A DNA stretch of 64,000 bases. Source: Tomocerus qinae (lineage: Eukaryota; Arthropoda; Collembola; Entomobryomorpha; Tomoceridae). Below are positions 36,201-48,700 of the stretch, piece after piece (the stretch's first letter is position 1; every line of letters begins with the position of its first letter). The stretch spans positions 131,709,875 to 131,773,874 of the forward strand of contig CM034546.1 in the NCBI GenBank assembly GCA_020055645.1. The letters are read 5' to 3'. The notes below the pieces were generated by a model. It was not told the DNA's origin and made no database searches. It saw only the letters and a list, made by a program, of their open reading frames with translations. The position numbers and the translations under genes are program-made.

Positions 36201-38127
36201 ACACATTTTCTGACGCGTTATCCAGACAATTACTTGTTATGCCGGACGGCGTCAAGAAAACGGAAACAAAAAACATTCTGATCGACCTGCGCAATGTGGA
36301 AAAGATGAGTGAAGATATTGCCATTTTGTTTCCAACGAGAAGAGTTCGTGGAGCTGATCGAATAAAAATCAATGTAGTTGGCGACCTGATGGGAATTTCT
36401 GCTGAAAATTTGGACAATTTGATCCACCTGCCCACAGGATGTGGAGAACAGAATATGCTAAAGTTTGTCCCAGATGTCGTCATTCTCCGCTATTTGAAAG
36501 CCAGAGAAATGCTGACAGCCTCCGTAGAAAAGAAACTGCTACAATATTTGGAAATCGGGTACATGCAGCAATTAAAGTTCAGACATCCCGACGGATCTTT
36601 TTCTGCATTTGGATTCCGTAGCGATACAAATGGCTCCACTTGGCTGACGGCTTTTGTCGTCAAGTCCTTTGCATGGGCTCGTGAATTCATTAATATTGAC
36701 GATGAACTCTTCGAAAAGGGACTAGAATTTTTAATCTCCACACAGGATTCGGAAACGGGAGAGTTTATTGAAAATGGGAGGATTTTCCATACATCAATGC
36801 AGGGTGGATCCGGTTCTAAAGGAGTTCCAATTACAGCTTACGTTTCTGTGGCTTTACTGCAGGTTTTGAAATTCTACGATTCTAAGAATTCAGCCTTATC
36901 ATCGGCTATTCAAAAAAGTCTAAATTTTATTACCAGGTCAAATAATACAGAAGATCCATTTTCTGTCATATTAAGTGCCTACGCCTTTCAAAATGCAAAT
37001 CATGAGTCTAGTGATAGATTTTACGATTCGATGAATAAACTTTCCGTTCAAAGTCCTGGACTTCTACATTGGGAAAAATCAAATGAGTTAACAACCAATT
37101 CTGTCACTCCGTTGTCAATTGAAATGACATCTTATGCATTATTGACATATTTAAGTAGAAATCAATTTACTGAGGGAATTCCTGTTTTTAAGTGGCTCAT
37201 GTTACAAAGAAATAGCAACGGAGGATTCCAATCAACACAAGACACTGTTGTTGGTCTAATGGCGTTGGCTAAATATGCTGAAAAAGCATTTTCTCCATTT
37301 GGGAACAATCTGACTGTGTCGGTTGAAACGGACGGATTTCTAAAATCCTTTTCCATTGACGAGGACAATCAAGGCTTACATGAAGTTATTTTGGCAGATG
37401 TAAACAGCACGCAATTCAAAGTCATGGCTTCTGGCAATGGAACTGCGCTGGTTCAAGTCTCATCCAGTTATTACGTAGGAGGAGATGACTACGATCATTC
37501 TACGGATGGAAATAATAATACTCAACCATTCGTCATTAAGGCCAAGGTATTTTTATTATCCATTTCATGCAAAGATGTTTTTCAAAAAAGGTTAATATTT
37601 TAAATTTCAAAACGTTTTTTAATTTTCACTCGATGATAGTAAAATGTATTTAAAAATCTTCATGGTACTTATAGCTAACCAGTTATTAATTCATTTATTT
37701 TTTACAGGTTACAAAGTTGGATGACAATGGAGAATCTGTCCAGTTAACTGTATCTACCAAGGCAACTTATACCGCCAAGACCTCCATGGCTGTTGTTGAA
37801 GTTAAACTGCCCCCAACTTACACTATATTTGATAAAAATGTGGAGGATGTCAAGAAGGCCGACAATGTAAAAATGGTCGAATTGGAAACTAGGAAGGGAT
37901 ATGTTAAACTAATTGTCTATTATGATTCTCTGGGATCTGAATCATCTTCTTTCACAGTTCTTCTCTCCCGGTCTCATTCGATGGCTGATGTCCGCACTTT
38001 GTCCATTACTGCTTACGAGTATAACGGGGACAAAAAGTCTGTTGTTTTTGAGAAACTCCCTTACAAAACGATTTGTGATCTGTGCATTGAGAACAACTCA
38101 TGCAATATTCGAAACTGTACTATATAG
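33221..38127 (+). CDS. Thioester-containing protein (TEP/CD109-like), copy 1, with one in-frame TAA
   Basis: Exons 33221-37546 and 37708-38127, phase 0 junction, 1582 codons. A signal peptide spans residues 1 to about 20. MG-type domains follow (IQTDRPVYKPKDTVKF is the MG2 start). A long, highly charged bait-like region lies around residues 700-800 (rich in Lys, Arg, Glu), then VRKHFPETWIW. The thioester motif GCGEQN is at residues 1073-1078, a His in FHTSMQGG at 1190 sits where the catalytic His of the C3/CD109 type lies, and exon 2 carries the C-terminal receptor-binding domain with Cys pairs at the end. Family role: a secreted opsonin or protease trap that bonds covalently to targets. TAA at 33431-33433 (codon 71) interrupts the frame where copy 2 has GAA (Glu); the remaining 1511 codons are open in the same frame. 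So this is a very recent null allele, a sequence error, or read-through; a start further in would lose the signal peptide. Confidence 0.85.
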
Positions 38128-39192
38128 AAATACGTTGCTGTGTAAATTCAAAATTGTTAAATTTATGTCTTAACGGCAATAAGCTTATTTAATGCCTAGG
38201 CATTAGGTGAATTTTTGTAACATTTTAGTTTTTCATACTTAAAAGTTGAAAGAACATTCATATACCATTTTTTCGTACTAGCATTTGAATAAGGACATTT
38301 TTACAATTCCGAAAAGGTGAAGATGTTTGCTGTGTCATGAATAAGGAGCGAGTTATAGACATTAAAACGTTTGTATAAAAACCACTACAATTTCTTAAAT
38401 CTTAGTCGCACGCTATTCATATGCGGCGTTTTGAACTCGTTACAATGTCCTTATTTAGGAAAAAGAATATAATTGGACTTTATAAATGGTCTTATAAATG
38501 TCAAATGCCAAAAACTAGAATTCTTCAAAAATTTTACTTATTATTAAGCTTAATGCCTGAATTTACTTATTACGGTTAACATTGTATTCTTTCTTTTGAT
38601 TTAGAATATATATTAGAAACTGTACTCCTTAGAACTTGGTTCCTACGAAATATCCTGTTATTTCTTCCAAAAAAGTAATAAAAGCAATTTCAAAAAAGAA
38701 CTCAATTGTAAAAAAAGTGGTCGTGCAAACCAAGTCTTGAATGATCAATAGCTGATAGTTTGTCAATCAATTGATGGCATTTTGACATAATTCAATGGTA
38801 GCTTGTAGAAAAAAGAAATTATCATGACTATAATATACTATACCATAATAATCGATATAATTCCGCATACCTATACATGTGTGTTTATTAATGTAGATAA
38901 AATGTATGTCAATTTTGATAAAAGGTATGTAAATGTAGGTAAAGTACATCTAATAAACTTCCAATTCAGCATCATCTTCAAAAATTCATCTAAATTTTTT
39001 GGTACACCATTATGCATTAGCCGTAACAGTCCAGGACAAAGAAAATAAATTTTATTATTGGCAACAATTGCCGTCTCCTCAAGCTACGAGTCAGAATTAC
39101 TGAACTGCTAATAGTCGTCATACCAAAACAAACGTTATAAAGTTAAGTTATTTTAAAAACCTACAGCAAGCCTTAGCAGAAGCTCGCCTTAG

Positions 39193-39430
39193 TGAATGAA
39201 ACTGAGTTATATTATATGCACTTGGAAAAGGTACCAATAAAGTTGGCCCTAGACCTCTCAACCGACACCACCTTATATTGTAGATGGTCCAAACAACTTT
39301 AATGCATGTCATATTTGTCATAAAAAATAGTTTGAACCATCAAGACCATAAGCCGGGGTCGGTTGAGGGGTCTATGACTAATTTTAATTTCGTAACGTTT
39401 CCAAGTGCATATATAACTCAGTTTCATTGA
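39193..39430. mobile_element. Palindromic MITE-like element
   Basis: About 238 bp. Outer arms TGAATGAAACTGAGTTATAT and its complement near 39413-39430; inner pair around TAGACCTCTCAACCGAC / GTCGGTTGAGGGGTCTA. Non-coding. Confidence 0.75.
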
Positions 39431-39482
39431 ATATGTTGGCTAAATGAATGTCATAATATTTATTTTTTTAAATTGTTTACAA

Positions 39483-39638
39483 TTTTGTCCAGAGTTCTAA
39501 CCCGATTTTCTTAGTACAGCTTTGGAATAGCAAATGCATTGGCCTGAAGTTGTGCACCTGACCCAACTTCAAGCCAGTGAATTTTTCTTTGCAAAAGTGT
39601 AACTACACAACAAAATCGGGTTAGAAGTCTGGACAAAA
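39483..39638. mobile_element. Palindromic MITE-like element, family B
   Basis: 156 bp with arms TTTTGTCCAGAGTTCTAACC and AAAATCGGGTTAGAAG...GGACAAAA, plus an inner GCCTGAAGTTG / CAACTTCAAGCC pair. A related left half lies at about 57355-57445. Confidence 0.75.
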
Positions 39639-39714
39639 TAGCAAAGATGGCAAAAACACCTAACATTTAATTTGATAGCCGTTTGAATTTTCTAAATCAT
39701 TGCCGGTTGCTCAT

Positions 39715-39989
39715 GGACGTCCAAAGAGGTTCTAATAATATACAGGGAATAGAGCAACAGTGGAGAATATTTTCTTTATAACATTGATGAATAGCTCCGC
39801 CGTGAAAAGGCACGAAAATTTACCGACATCTACTAATACATCCGAGTACTTCCGCCTTGAAACGGCGCTAAATTTTTACGATACCTACTATTACTAATGC
39901 ATAATCGAAGACAATAGGGATTGATTTTTGTACCATTGAAAGTAATTACGGGTTTGGCTCTACATTTTACAACCTCTTTGTGGACGTCC
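39715..39989. mobile_element. Palindromic element
   Basis: About 275 bp bounded by GGACGTCCAAAGAGGTT and its near-complement AACCTCTTTGTGGACGTCC. The middle has two similar units containing CCGCCGTGAAAAGGCACGAA and CCGCCTTGAAACGGCGC. Non-coding. Confidence 0.65.
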
Positions 39990-40163
39990 TACTTAAGCAT
40001 TTTAGCGGGAGATCTATGGAAACAGCCTCTAGATTTAGATGAGATGATATCGTAAATGACTTTCACACAGGACCGGACAGTTAGACGTGACAGGCTTATA
40101 CATATGTTATTTCCACTTTAACACAGGCTTTACTGGTGATCGCTCTGACCTCGACGAAAGTCA

Positions 40164-40255
40164 ATTAATGTTTTCGATAATGTACCCCAACGCATACATG
40201 TATATACTAAAATCACTGAAGGTATGTGTTGGGGTACATTATCGAAAACATTAAT
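40164..40255. mobile_element. Palindromic MITE-like element, family A, copy 2
   Basis: 92 bp, arms ATTAATGTTTTCGATAATGT and its complement, most symmetric of the three copies. Same family as 8046-8143. Confidence 0.8.
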
Positions 40256-40280
40256 AATTTACCAGTAACAGGGCGATAAT

Positions 40281-40989
40281 GGGTGGTGTACCCTACGACC
40301 CTACCAGCTACCTTCCTATTTCCTACCTTCCTATGTCTATTAATGTTTTCAATAATGTACCCCAACGCATACCTTCATGTGCTAAATTTAGTACATAGAT
40401 ATATATGTTATAGATACTTTCCTCAAAATCGGTACCACGATATCCTCATCTCAAGACAATCTTATAGCAATATCTTTTGTCCATCTTATCGGTACCATGA
40501 TCATCGTCTTATGACTTAAGATCGTAAAATAACAATCTTAAGTTCGTCTTTCCAAGACCCCGATTTTGTCGTCTTGAGACGATCTTTCGCCCTTTTTGGT
40601 AGGCATTTTCCTCAATAAAACGAATGTCTCTTGTGTTGGCTATATCTCACATCAACTATTTACGAGAACTGTTGCCATAGTTTTCCGGATGAGAATACGG
40701 GAGTAGAGAGTGTCAATAGGAGGGTAATTGGATTGTTGATGAAAATTCAAGTATCCGTAGTAACCCCACCGATTTTGTCTAAAATTTTGCTTTGACGAGA
40801 TCGTAAGATGGACTTGAGATGAACTTTCCTTGATTTTATGAAAGACGGGACTCAAGGCAGTCTTGTGTAAGACGATGTTGTCACAATGATCGTGGTACCG
40901 ATTTTCAATAAGATCTTCGCTGGTCTTAAGATGATCTTACATAAGATAATCTTAAGATGGTCTTATGACGGAGGTTGGTAGTACCACCC
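40281..40989. mobile_element. Larger inverted-repeat element containing a family A half copy
   Basis: Ends GGGTGGTGTACC and GTACCACCC; inner pairs GGTACCACGAT / ATCGTGGTACC and many AAGATNNTCTTA motifs. A family A left half is nested at 40339-40396. No coding capacity seen. The boundaries are approximate. Confidence 0.5.
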
Positions 40990-41238
40990 TTAGAGTAACG
41001 AAGCGACAACCCGCCAAAAATTAAATCTTCTTAGGGTAACAATACACGGTCGTTCAAAAATGATTTTCAAAATATTTGACTCCGACTCTTGATTCTCTTG
41101 CTATAAAAGATACATATACAGCTATAATAGAATACACGAATGCAGGAAGTCTTAATTACAGAAGTCATGATTAAGTGTCGTATACGTATAGTAGTGGTTC
41201 CAGCATAAGAATCACAATTTAACATAAACTGGGTGACG

Positions 41239-44200
41239 ATGGAAAATTTTGGCAAAGATCAACTACTTGAAGCCATAAAAGACGAAGATATTGTAGTAAG
41301 GGGACGGCGGACTGGGCGTTCTCGCCTCAAGACAAAAAATGAAAGCGTTCGGGAAACTAGTCAAAAAGAAAGTGGAATTCCCCATATAGTAACAACCACG
41401 ATTCGACACGGCATTCGTGTGATAGGAACTATTAAACAGAATCCCAGTAAGGGCAATAACAATGTGAAATCTTTTGCGACAATTGACAGAATTTATGAAA
41501 CAAGTGTGTACAAAAAATACAAGGAAGATCTACAAAAATATTCCCACGAAAAACAAATATCAAAAACTGACACAAAAGCTAAAAATAATTATTACTTGAC
41601 CGTGGCAAAAATGTAATTGGGAGCAACCGAAAAAAAGCAACTGTTTTCCAGGATCACTCGAAATTCTGTACAAATAACGGACAAAGTTCGAAACATCCAA
41701 CCCCTACAAAAGACAAAACGAGGAAGTCAAGTAAAGGCATGGATAGCCTTTCGGGAAAAAGTTCAGAAAGGTGGACTGAAGATGATCAATCTAAAAGTAA
41801 GATAAATATTAGAGAAACGAAGAAGCTAGGGTCACAATATAAAGGAAAAATCAATGTAAATACCAAATCACAGAGCACAAAAACGAAAGTAAATGCAGAT
41901 CCTAAAAAGTGTTCTTTTTCCAGTAAAAAGGTTTCTTTTCCAGCGCTAAGAAACATGTACTCTACAAAAATACAAAAGCGTAAGGTGTTTATGCATCCAC
42001 CAAATGTGTACAAGTCCCTTTCTCAAACTGTACAAGTTTCCGATAATCGAAATAATAATTTTTCCATGAACAACACTATCAACAACAATATTTCAGCCAA
42101 ATCTTCCAAGTGCAAAAGCTTTATTGGAATAGCCAATGGATGGACAGAGCAAATCTACGATGTACAATTTGCAGAACTGCCACAAAAAATTGGTACATTT
42201 TATTTATTAACTGAGATTTATTATATCAATTATTTTCAGAGAATAGATAACATTGATATTGATAACTACAAATTATTATTATTTCCCAAGGGAAAGGTGG
42301 TGAAAACAAACATAGTACAGGATCTGATGATGAGAAATCCACTTTGAACTCACAGCTCGAAAAGTCTAATAAAATTGAAGATTCAGAAAGTGAATCCACG
42401 GTCGATATAATATTTATGAAAAGAAAAATTCAATCAAAAATTAGGAAAAAGCGTGGTTTGGCACTACACTACAATTTCCACAGACAATTTTAGACAATAT
42501 TTTTTCGATTATTTCGATAATATTTTAATTTTGATTTGTATGTAAAGGAAATAGACCAGGAAGAAATCAAACACCCCAACCTGCTAATAATGTAATTTCG
42601 TATTCGGAGACAAAACAGTCGGCTGTGATGGAAGATTTTGAAGCTTCTAGAGTTGCAAATGAAGGTCCAGAGGAACAACAGACAGGTGCAGGTGAGTTAT
42701 TATTTTAAAAAAACCATATACCTGTATCTGTAATTCACGATTGTTCTTAGTTCAGCCCTATTCATTACCGATTTAGCCACTTGCTACAAATTAGATACAT
42801 AACAACGGACCTGTTAATCATGTTCCCTTCCATAACGCGTTTTATGGGGTTTCCTCGCAAGCATCGCTGATCGCATCGCTGGGTAGCAATTGGTATAAAA
42901 TGTAGTGCAGTAAACTGTAGTATTACATTTCCGTTGCTGTAGAAGTAATAGTAAGGCTGGGAGAATAATCTTTTAGGAGGCAAAGGGACAGAAAATGTTG
43001 CTTCAGCAGCGAAATTTGCCAATGGAATTAAAACCTGGTTACCTGAGGTCCGTGGGGGCAAACTAATTGACGCCTCGTACTACATTATTAAGTAGCGGAG
43101 CTGCTTTATAGGAATGCCTGATCTGTCTGTCTGTCTGTCCGTCTGTCTGTTAGCACGATAACTCAAGAACGGTTTGAGATAACCAGTTCAAACTTTCTGA
43201 ACATAATCTAGGGATAAAAACTGAGGTCGAGTTTGAATATGGTTAGCATCGGACACACCCCCTGCCAGTGGGCGTGGTTCAAAAACTAAAAATTGGTATA
43301 ACTTTGGCTGTTGACATTGTAGAACGTCATGAAATAACTCGTTCGAAAGGTTAAAAACTAAAAATTGGTGCAACTTTTGCTGTCGACATTGTAAAACGTC
43401 ATGAAATAGCTCGTTCGAAAGGTCATTTGTTAGGTCAGATCAATGTCAAGTCATCTAGGTCAAAAGGTCAAAGGTCATTGGAAAAATGTCAATTAACGTG
43501 GCAAACCCTCTCCGCTACTTTTTTACATCCATTGTACATGGTTTATTATACTTGTCTAGAATCTATTGTATGTGTGCTAGTTGCTCGCACGACAGTCTAG
43601 TGTCGTTAGCTTTAAAAATTGTATCCAATTTTGCCACGGATTCCGTGGCAAACAGAGGTGATGGCCGACAATGAGGGGAGGCAGCCAGGATATCCATGGT
43701 TACATCAGTTTTGGCCGCCTCACCCCATTGTCGGCCACCACCTCTGTCTGCCACGGTACTATGATCGCCAAATAACTTTGGACAATAAGATTGAAGAACA
43801 ATAAAACCGATAAGAATACATAATAGGCGAGTTCGCGTTTCAGTGAGCACGAACAAAGGTGCTCATTGAAGCACGAACTCCTGTATTGTTCATCTTATTG
43901 TCCAAACTTATTTGGTGATCATAGTATAAAGTTAACGATACTAGACCGTAGCTACGGTCAATCGTAGTGCGGTTCCCAGCCAGCACAAGGAATAGACTCT
44001 AGACAAATAATATCCAGGAAATGCATCCAGAAGAAAACTTAGGCTTCCAGAAATTAAAAGATAGCCTACTTTTGACTTCCGCTTATGGAATATTGGGTAG
44101 TATATTGTGCAGGTCCACAGCTGCACATGATTGTCCCCAGTTCCCAGATCGCTGACAGTGACAGTTCACGAAGACCCTCGGAGCAGATTCATGTGACAGG

Positions 44201-45452
44201 GGATATTAAGGCGGGCGGATATACCATAAGTGTTATACTAACCCTTTTTATTACTATTACTATTAGTAAATAGTTATATCCATCGGAGGATTTCTCTTTA
44301 GACCTTTTAGAAACCACATAGCATATTATGCCTTATTGCCACCCACAGCAATGCTTGTGACGAAACTCCAAAACTCATTATACTCATTAGAGAACGTGAT
44401 TGACTGGTTCATTGTTATAAATCTAATTATTGGCTAAGTTGGGAATCAATAGGGCTGAAGGAAGAACAATAATTGTGTAATACATTGAAAATGACATTGT
44501 AGTTTATGTAGTAGAAAAAGGCAACAAAAATGGAAGGAAGATTAAACTTAGTGAAAGTTCATACCCATCTACATCGAGAGAAACGTCTACCGAAGTGGTA
44601 GGTGCTATTGCTGAATCTAAAATTGAAAGTGTTAACATATAACGTAAGAGGATAAAGCCAATTAGAAAACACGAGCGTCTATCTTCAAATGGCGAACGTG
44701 CAAAGGGTATGTAATATAATAATATGTAAAGCGGCTTTCAAGTCACCTTAGTACCCCAATCACAATGCTAGAGTTGACACATGTCAAAGTACCTAGATTA
44801 TGACGTCATAGGACCTTTACATGTGTCTACTCGGGTATTGTGGTATACTAAGATGACCTTATATATTATAGTAATTTCGTAAAAATATTAAGTAACAAAT
44901 GATTTTATGCATTTAAAAAATCATGATTGATTTGTAATTAAAACCACAAAAAAGCTGGAAGAAGGCGAATAATTGAACATGAAGAAACGTTGATTAAACA
45001 ATCTCTTTTTGATGTTTCTGAAACACCATTACAATCAAGTGTGCATGGTAGTTCAATAACACATTTTGATGATACTATGGCTCCGAGTCAACTACAAGGA
45101 CTACAACCATCACTAAATGGTAACTATCACATTTATGTTATGAATGTAGGGCTTTATTACATCAATCATCATTATATAACTTTAACACCAATATTCACAA
45201 GCCTAACCCAAATAAATGAGAGTTTTCTAGGTTTAATTCCTTTGATTCTTAACAACAAACAAAACTAAAGCAAGGAAGGTGACCTATCAAGACAGTTCAA
45301 GCAGTTCTTCAGATGTCGATTTATATAACGAAAATCTTAATGTAGCAAATCAAAGGGAAGACGAGTGGTTGGCATACACGGGAAGCGAGTCCATTTCGAA
45401 AGACAGTGAAACACTATGTGCAACTGGCAATAAGTCACAAGAAAATATGTAA
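41239..45452 (+). CDS. Unknown basic, Ser/Asn-rich protein; all introns phase 1; one in-frame TAA
   Basis: I do not recognise the family. Best model: exons 41239-41446, 41638-42192, 42291-42455, 42548-42691, 44521-44706, 44955-45119, 45271-45452 (1605 nt, 535 codons). All six introns are phase 1, so every internal exon is symmetric. Several exons open with a similar Gly-Asn/Lys motif (GKGGENKHS, GNRPGRN, GNKNGRK). The protein is low-complexity, rich in Lys, Ser, Asn and Glu, with basic clusters (RGRRTGRSR, KRKIQSKIRKKRG) fit for a nuclear protein; no signal peptide or membrane helix. An in-frame TAA at 44640-44642 splits exon 5, yet the following sequence still reads as coding (RKRIKPIRKHER) and two further in-phase exons follow. 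The first intron is least certain, because the frame of exon 1 stays open to 41613. Intron 4 (1.8 kb) is full of repeats. Confidence 0.5.
43095..43440. repeat. TCTG-rich and 72-bp direct repeat block in an intron
   Basis: A TCTGTCTGTCTGTCCGTCTG stretch near 43110-43150 is followed by CGATAACTCAAGAACGG. Two 72-bp direct units (about 43281-43352 and 43353-43424) contain AAAATTGGT, CAACTTT, GACATTGTA and CGTCATGAAATA. It is the same kind of block as 28919-29400. Family not recognised. Confidence 0.6.
43643..43756. repeat. Palindrome, 114 bp
   Basis: Arms CCGTGGCAAACAGAGGTGAT...GAGGGGAGGC and GCCGCCTCACCCC...GTCTGCCACGG around a short centre. It abuts the next palindrome at 43757 and may be part of one composite element. 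Confidence 0.75.
43757..43926. mobile_element. Palindromic MITE-like element, 170 bp
   Basis: Outer arms TACTATGATCGCCAAATAAC and its near-complement ending GATCATAGTA; an inner palindrome pairs GAGTTCG...GTGAGCAC with GTGCTCATTGAAGCACGAACTC-like sequence. Non-coding. Confidence 0.75.
44735..44861. mobile_element. Palindromic MITE-like element, family C, short copy
   Basis: About 127 bp in an intron. The left arm has CTTTCAAGTCACCTTAGTAC, the right arm GGTATACTAAGATGACCTTA; the middle has ATTATGACGTCATAG. The same left arm starts a 607-bp relative at 50141-50747. Confidence 0.7.
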
Positions 45453-45726
45453 ATACCTACCAGTATTTTTATCATCTTTAAAAATTCTAAAAGTACGGGT
45501 TCCTAATCCGACTATCATTCCCCATTAACCTTTTTTATGAAAATCCCTAAGGATCTGAGACCATCGATTCTACACAGATACATTAAATGTAAAAAAGATA
45601 CCCTAACATTTGGAAAATAGATGTCGTAAACGCCATGTACGTATATAGATGGCGTTTAGGCTATTCCGTACACAAAACGAAAAGTGGATTTAGGCTAAAT
45701 AGTTCCTTAAGAGACGATTTGTAGTT

Positions 45727-48700
45727 ATGTATATGTTATTTATTTACTTAATATTATTATGTTGTTCTTGTTCTTGTTCTAGACCGGAACAGGATTTAGA
45801 GGAAGAATGTTCTGAGTTAATGCAATCTGTCCAACCATTATTCGCATGCATGAAAGTTTCGGGACGAATGCCACTGACAACTTACATTGAGGATAAATGT
45901 GTGAAATTTTCACTAGACAGGAGATCATTACATTTTAAAGTATTTTGTGTCACAACTTTTATCATCGGACTCATGGCAATCCTTCTGTTAGTTGGGACGG
46001 TTGTGGTATTTGCTTATGAAAAACCGTACAGTTACTATGAGTGAGTAAAAATAAGACTATTTTTTGCTAAACTTTGTGAAAGAATATTATAAATGTAATT
46101 TATTTTGATTTATGCGAATGATTTGAATCTGTAGAGAAATTCAGAAACTGGAAATAGACAAGTATTGGATGATTACAGCGATCACTCTGCTTCATATGAT
46201 GTACATTATAGCTTGGAGTTTAGCAATAATTTTGGGAAATGGTGTGTATCTTGCTGAATTTCTTACTCGATGGAACTTGGCTCTGATAACCACTAAGTAT
46301 TCTACGGTTACGGAGAAAGTTAAAAGATACATGATTGTGGAACTTGGACTAAATCTCGTTTACTCGTTGCTAGTGATAATTTTATTCATCGGGGATTGGG
46401 TCCCTGCTGTTAGAGGTACAAGTGGTTTGATTGCAATGTCCATTTTCGACCCTTTCATTTTCCGTCCTCGTCTTCATAGAAATTTCTTGTATCTTCAAAT
46501 ATTTGGCATGCTACTTCATCTGTACGTGGTATTCTGTTCAAGGATCATCACAGTTCTTGTTCTAGTTTACTGTAGAATCCTTGAAAACTATACAACCAGG
46601 TGGAATCTGCGATTAGCATACAGACTGCAAATATGTAACATAATTTTTATTGTAAACCAACAATTTTCTAATTTTTACAGACAATTTCTGTAACTTAATT
46701 TTTTATATGCATAACAGTAGGAAAGAAGGTGGGTGACCAGTTTTTCCATTACTACAAAGCCATTCCGTGTATGAAGTTATTTGCAGAAAATTTAATAGTG
46801 GCCAGCTTTCTTCGATACACTGGAAAAGTATTTTGGAATGCTTTGTTGCCTTACTACATTTTGAAATCGATGGAGTTGGTCCTTTGCATGTTTTACTGTG
46901 CATCTTTCATCACGGAAGGATTTATCAAATTTAATAAAACTTATGTCGAAAATGTGGATTCAGAAGCTATTCCGATAACTGTAAGTTTTCATAAATATTT
47001 ATAGTTTTCAGAGTTTTCATAACTTTTTGTTACAGTGGACTTAGTGGACAAGAATTTAGTTGAGTGAATAGTAAATATTACTTTGTGCAGTATACCGACC
47101 CCAGTGGAATGATCGTGTGTTCTGCCGCTAGGTTCTGCTTACTTCTATTTGTTTGTGAGCGTTTTTAGCTGTATTGTGACAACTGAGTTGATTCGTAATT
47201 GTGGATGGGCGGTATGATGTTTAATATTTAATATATAAAATAAATATATCCATAATTGTATATGAACTTCCGGACACAAAAATAATACTTATAATGGCGG
47301 TTCTCCCAATCTGGTCCGTAAATCCGTAAGCAGCTAACTTATTAACTTCGTAAGTCTGTTACTCATTCGAATATGGAGCATCGTTTGACTTCTCTTTCCT
47401 CTTTCAAATCACCTGATGCCCAAAAAAAATGTTAATCCAACCGCAACGAATTTTAGCGATTTTTTGAGATTTATTACCTTACCAATAATACCCGCTTAAG
47501 TGAGTATCATTGCCTTTTACGGGCGACAGCTATGATCTCGAATTTCGACTTTTTCGGTTACCATTGACGGGATTACGTCAGTCCGTTGACAAAGTCAACA
47601 TTTTTAGCAGTTACATTATGTCAAGTTTAGCCAGAACGTTGTGGTAACAGGACAATACGAATTTACGGTATTTAGATCGGTAGAACCGCCAATGCCTTTA
47701 CGTGTAATTATAAATTCATATAGGTTGATGAAGGTGGTAGTTGAACAAATAACTATCTATGTCTCAATGTCATTGTTTGTATGCCGTGTATTTCATGGCG
47801 CGATTTTTAAAATGTGCAATCACTATCGTACTTCAACCAATTCGTAAACTTCAAAACTATTTTTTACCTCAGGTTGTTTGTGGCTATGGAGTAGTAAGGA
47901 AGTATGGACTATCTTCTTGTAAAACCTCAACAGAAAGAAGATTTGTATGATTCGATTCTATGAATATTTTTCTACTTTTCTTTAGCATTATTTATTATTA
48001 ATCAAGTAAAAAGGGAAAAAATTTCAAACGAAGAGTTCCACTTTGTTTCCTACCAGTTGTTTGTCAAACAAATATTATATTTACCAATCGGCAATGGTCC
48101 AAATCCAAACGTGACGTTTGGGACTTTGGGAATATGTAATCTAGTAAAATCAGTAGGGGGTACCCTCGTCACTTCTTGGATTTCCGTATGTGAAACTAGT
48201 TTGAATTTAGGGACAATTTTTTTCAATTTTCGTTAGCGCTAACTATCCACCAGTGGCAGTTGAATACTCACTCCACTATACGCAAACAAAAGTATTCAAA
48301 TCAGCAAACGAAATAGGACTCTTCGTGTGAAAATGTGTTTCCGTTTCTCAATTAAGATTTTAAGATATCATAATAAATAGCAACATGAGTTGCCACATAG
48401 CCGAATTGCTTCAGGCGCGTTAAAGTTAAACCCAAATAAAAACCTAGAACTGCCAAAGATGGGCATCTCAAAATGCGTCATGAGGGGGTTTTCCTGTACT
48501 AATTCCAAAACGATGTAAAATGATAAGTTGACTTCCACAATCATTTCCAAATAGGTGTAGCATAAGGGGGAGACTTCCAACACTAATCCCAAATAGGCGT
48601 AGCATGAGGGAGATCCTTCCAATACCAATCCCAAATAGGTGAAACATGAGGGGGAGACTTCCAACACCAATCCCAAATAAGTCTAGCATGGGTGGTACGC

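Larger units (their letters stand above)
38128..41238. other. Intergenic cluster of palindromic elements
   Basis: No gene seen. From 39193 to 40989 at least five inverted-repeat elements lie almost end to end, each listed separately. 38128-39190 is AT-rich sequence holding the TEP 3' UTR. Confidence 0.6.
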
